The translations under genes and the position numbers were made by a program. Below the pieces are notes generated by a model, which saw only the letters and a list, made by a program, of their open reading frames with translations, was not told the origin of the DNA and did no database searches. Positions 63,861-64,000 of a stretch of 64,000 nt of DNA are shown here, piece after piece; the stretch's first letter is position 1; each line of letters begins with the position of its first letter. Origin of the DNA: Verrucomicrobiaceae bacterium. GTDB taxonomy: Bacteria; Verrucomicrobiota; Verrucomicrobiia; Verrucomicrobiales; Verrucomicrobiaceae. The stretch spans positions 1 through 64,000 of the forward strand of contig CANETF010000003.1 of the NCBI GenBank assembly GCA_947440575.1, in the 5' to 3' direction.

Positions 63861-64000
63861 ATGAAAAAGTGGCGCATCGCAGGCATCAATTTCGACCATT
63901 TCCACATGGGCGACCTGCTCCGCCAGGTCTTCAACCACCCAAATGCCGACCTCGTCGCCATCTGTGACGAGCACCCCGAGCGCATGGTCAGCGCCCAACA
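63861..64000 (+). CDS. Gfo/Idh/MocA-family oxidoreductase (partial, runs off right edge)
   Basis: The frame from the ATG at 63861 is open to the end of the window (46 codons). It reads KKWRIAGINFDHFHMGDLLR, then ADLVAICDEHPERM, which matches the first beta-alpha-beta unit of the NAD(P)-binding fold of this family. The Gly-x-Gly motif is modified (AGINFDHFH), a form seen in many relatives from Planctomycetes and Verrucomicrobia. It starts 38 bases after the symporter, so the two are probably an operon. Confidence 0.8.
   Translation, partial: MKKWRIAGINFDHFHMGDLLRQVFNHPNADLVAICDEHPERMVSAQ

Overview
The window looks like a chromosomal segment of a free-living, glycan-degrading member of the Verrucomicrobiota (or a close relative in the PVC group). 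I infer this from family content, with no marker search: four formylglycine-type sulfatases, a DUF6288 protein with PDZ and HEAT-like repeats, a large secreted protein joining a LamG-like domain, a c-type haem site and a propeller, DUF1573 and NHL proteins, and ECF sigma factors beside an odd anti-sigma/YfbK-like gene. I saw no prophage, insertion sequence with a transposase, tRNA, rRNA or CRISPR array.

Layout. 1-0.47 kb: an ECF sigma factor cut by the window edge. 0.8-3.8 kb: a secreted protein with two HExxH peptidase-like domains, convergent with a secreted glycoside hydrolase. 4.0-17.6 kb: one tightly packed + strand operon with two sulfatases, an SGNH/sialate-O-acetylesterase-like enzyme, DUF6288, prolyl oligopeptidase, L-serine dehydratase and a giant cytochrome/propeller protein. 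It ends in the remnant of a second SGNH esterase. 17.9-19.9 kb: tyrS and a small secreted TPR-like protein. 19.9-27.3 kb: an operon of a membrane coiled-coil protein, MoxR ATPase, a large membrane protein, an ABC ATPase and two related permeases. 27.3-34.5 kb: pterin dehydratase, a sulfite-oxidase-like enzyme, an acyl-CoA/ACP ligase-like enzyme, an NHL propeller, aspartate aminotransferase and malate dehydrogenase. 34.7-42.1 kb: a minus-strand envelope cluster (two outer-membrane barrels, DUF2092, DUF4239-like, a lipoprotein hydrolase and an arylsulfatase interrupted by an in-frame stop). 42.5-49.9 kb: an AddA-like helicase-nuclease, rhodanese and DUF1573 on the minus strand, divergent from polA. 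49.9-58.4 kb: small membrane and DUF2442/DUF4160 genes, an ENPP-like phosphodiesterase, two unknown minus-strand ORFs, a second ECF sigma factor with its likely partner, and a beta-helix protein. 58.5-64 kb: a fourth sulfatase, an acetylxylan-esterase-like hydrolase, a DUF3313-like lipoprotein, a nucleoside-symporter-like MFS protein and the start of a Gfo/Idh/MocA oxidoreductase.

A recurring non-coding element ties the window together. It is a palindromic repeat of up to 169 bp with terminal inverted repeats, present in four intergenic places (536-704, 34494-34654, 35916-36084, and a shortened copy at about 62358-62470). One copy carries the stop codons of both flanking convergent genes. A different palindromic segment seems to have been absorbed in frame into the serine dehydratase gene.

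Functionally, the 4-17.6 kb operon reads as a programme for taking apart sulfated, acetylated, protein-linked glycans and using the released peptide and serine. This is inference from family assignments. The MoxR/ABC operon and the ECF sigma/VWA-less YfbK pair are the best candidates for poorly described machinery.
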